Positions 39,729 to 40,566 of a stretch of 40,566 bases of DNA are shown here, piece after piece. Below the pieces are notes generated by a model. The model made no database searches and was not told the DNA's origin. It was given only the letters and a program-made list of their open reading frames with translations. The stretch is taken from contig WJIW01000117.1 in the NCBI GenBank assembly GCA_014730065.1, forward strand, positions 1 through 40,566, written 5' to 3'. The DNA comes from Armatimonadia bacterium (GTDB lineage: Bacteria; Armatimonadota; Zipacnadia; UBA1398). The position numbers and the translations under genes were made by a program. Positions within the stretch are counted from its first letter, which is position 1. Every line of letters begins with the position of its first letter.

Positions 39729-40566
39729 ATGACCGCGCGACAGCGCTACCTGGAAGCCATGCTGTTCGGCAAGCCCGACCGCGTGCCCCTTACCCCCGGC
39801 GGCCCACGGGAGTCCACCCTCCGCGCATGGCATGGGCAAGGCCTGGATCCGGGTGAGCCGTGGCTCCACCAGCTTCTGGAGGCCATCGGGCTCGGCCGCG
39901 ACGACCAGGTCGGCATCCCCGCCGTGGGTCCGGGCGTGTCCTTCAAGATGATCCCCGAGTTCGAGGAGGAGATCCTCGAGCATCGGGATGGCCACTACCT
40001 GCTCCGGGACTGGATGGGGGCCATCGTCGAGATCTCCGACGTGTACGATGCTTCGTACCTGCGCGCCGCCAAGGACTTCGTTACCCGGAAATGGTACCGC
40101 TTCCCCGTGGAGTGCCCCGCCGACTTCGAGAGCATGAAGACCCGTTACGACCCCTTGGCGCCGGAGCGCTACCCCGATGACTTCGCCGAGCGGATGGCCG
40201 GCGTGGACCCCGAGCGGCAGTTGGTCTTCGTGGTCTTCAACGGTCCCTTCTGGCAGCTTCGGGAGTGGTGTGGGTTCGAGGGCCTGTGCATGCTCTTCCT
40301 GGACCAGCCCGGCTTCGTGCGGGAGATGGTCTCCTTCTGGCGCGAGTTCGTGACCACCATCCTGGCCCGGATCGGGGAGCACGGACCCATCGACCGGATC
40401 CTGATCAACGAGGATATGGCCTACAAGGCCCACTCGATGATCTCGCCGGAGATGACCCATGAGTTCCTCGGCCCGGCCTACAGGGAGTGGGTCGAGGTGG
40501 CCAAGGGGGCCGGGTGTCAGGTGCTGGAGGTGGATTCCGACGGCTACGTGGGCGAGCTGATACCCG
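39729..40566 (+). CDS. URO-D-fold protein, 3' truncated
   Basis: About 279 residues are visible before the window ends. The start (MTARQRYLEAMLFGKPDRVPL) matches the URO-D/MtaA superfamily, as do the middle segment LLRDWMGAIVEISD and VVFNGPFWQLREWCGFEGL. Unlike the gene at 6704, the segment that aligns with the H-x-C zinc site reads VDSDGYV, so the His and Cys ligands are Asp-x-Asp here. This suggests a different reaction or no zinc. The start ATG is 24 bases after the phosphatase stop. It lies next to the B12 operon; corrinoid methyltransferases share this fold, but a corrinoid link is only suggestive. Confidence 0.75.
   Translation, partial: MTARQRYLEAMLFGKPDRVPLTPGGPRESTLRAWHGQGLDPGEPWLHQLLEAIGLGRDDQVGIPAVGPGVSFKMIPEFEEEILEHRDGHYLLRDWMGAIVEISDVYDASYLRAAKDFVTRKWYRFPVECPADFESMKTRYDPLAPERYPDDFAERMAGVDPERQLVFVVFNGPFWQLREWCGFEGLCMLFLDQPGFVREMVSFWREFVTTILARIGEHGPIDRILINEDMAYKAHSMISPEMTHEFLGPAYREWVEVAKGAGCQVLEVDSDGYVGELIP

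Noticed and set aside
38874-40460. 528-residue open frame on the minus strand
   Set aside because: It spans two clear plus-strand genes (receiver/PP2C and URO-D-fold) and has the same shadow composition with no recognisable motif.
1-40566. Prophage, insertion sequence, CRISPR array, tRNA or rRNA genes
   Set aside because: No transposase, integrase, phage structural gene, direct-repeat array, or tRNA/rRNA-like sequence was recognised by reading; gene style is uniform across the window.

Overview
This is a GC-rich bacterial window with many GTG, TTG and even one probable CTG start, and few T-rich terminators. Three traits suggest a Gram-negative-type bacterium of a poorly cultured lineage, most like Armatimonadota or a planctomycete-like phylum: two H-X9-DG pseudopilins with an almost identical [14 protein letters not shown]...[13 protein letters not shown] start, secreted plant-polysaccharide enzymes, and several URO-D-fold proteins. 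The phylum is inference from protein style; no rRNA is present.

Layout. 1-6006: the end of an unknown gene, an ABC-2 permease, and convergent to it a very large secreted enzyme fusing a GH127-type beta-L-arabinofuranosidase to a GH29-type alpha-L-fucosidase and a discoidin domain. 6098-12578: a small Gly/Pro/Met-rich secreted protein, a URO-D-fold protein with an MtaA-like zinc site, OsmC, a MerA-like disulfide oxidoreductase, a family 2 glycosyltransferase, an aldo/keto reductase and an MFS transporter. 12568-16405: a LacI regulator, a pseudopilin and a beta-helix GH28/GH49-like enzyme on the minus strand, with a small lipoprotein on the plus strand; a LacI-type operator lies between two face-to-face promoters. 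16487-22211 (minus): a degenerate vWA surface protein, dapF, dapL and hflX. 22502-33254 (plus): a sugar nucleotidyltransferase, a FlgN-like protein, then cheC, cheD, a YvyF-like protein, an HDOD protein, cheB, cheR, cheY, a J-domain/CheW fusion, an RsbW-like kinase, a STAS protein, cheW and cheA. 33286-34359: a Gfo/Idh/MocA oxidoreductase. 34417-38458: a cobalamin riboswitch, two tiny ORFs, a pseudopilin, then btuF, btuD and btuC. 38520-40566: a response-regulator/PP2C phosphatase (RsbU-like) and a second, truncated URO-D-fold protein.

How it fits together. The chemotaxis block encodes a near-complete Bacillus-type system (CheA, W, Y, B, R, C, D) without a receptor in view, and carries an embedded partner-switching pair (RsbW-like, STAS) whose probable phosphatase lies 5 kb further on. 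The most unusual locus is the cobalamin operon: a pseudopilin that would be exported by a type II/IV-pilus-like machine is the first large gene under a B12 riboswitch and is tied to the B12 ABC importer. The second pseudopilin is placed the same way, under a LacI regulator and in front of a polysaccharide-degrading enzyme. Both pseudopilin genes are followed by a perfect GC-rich hairpin without a T-tract. I infer that H-X9-DG pseudopilins in this organism may be nutrient-specific surface components encoded with the system they serve.
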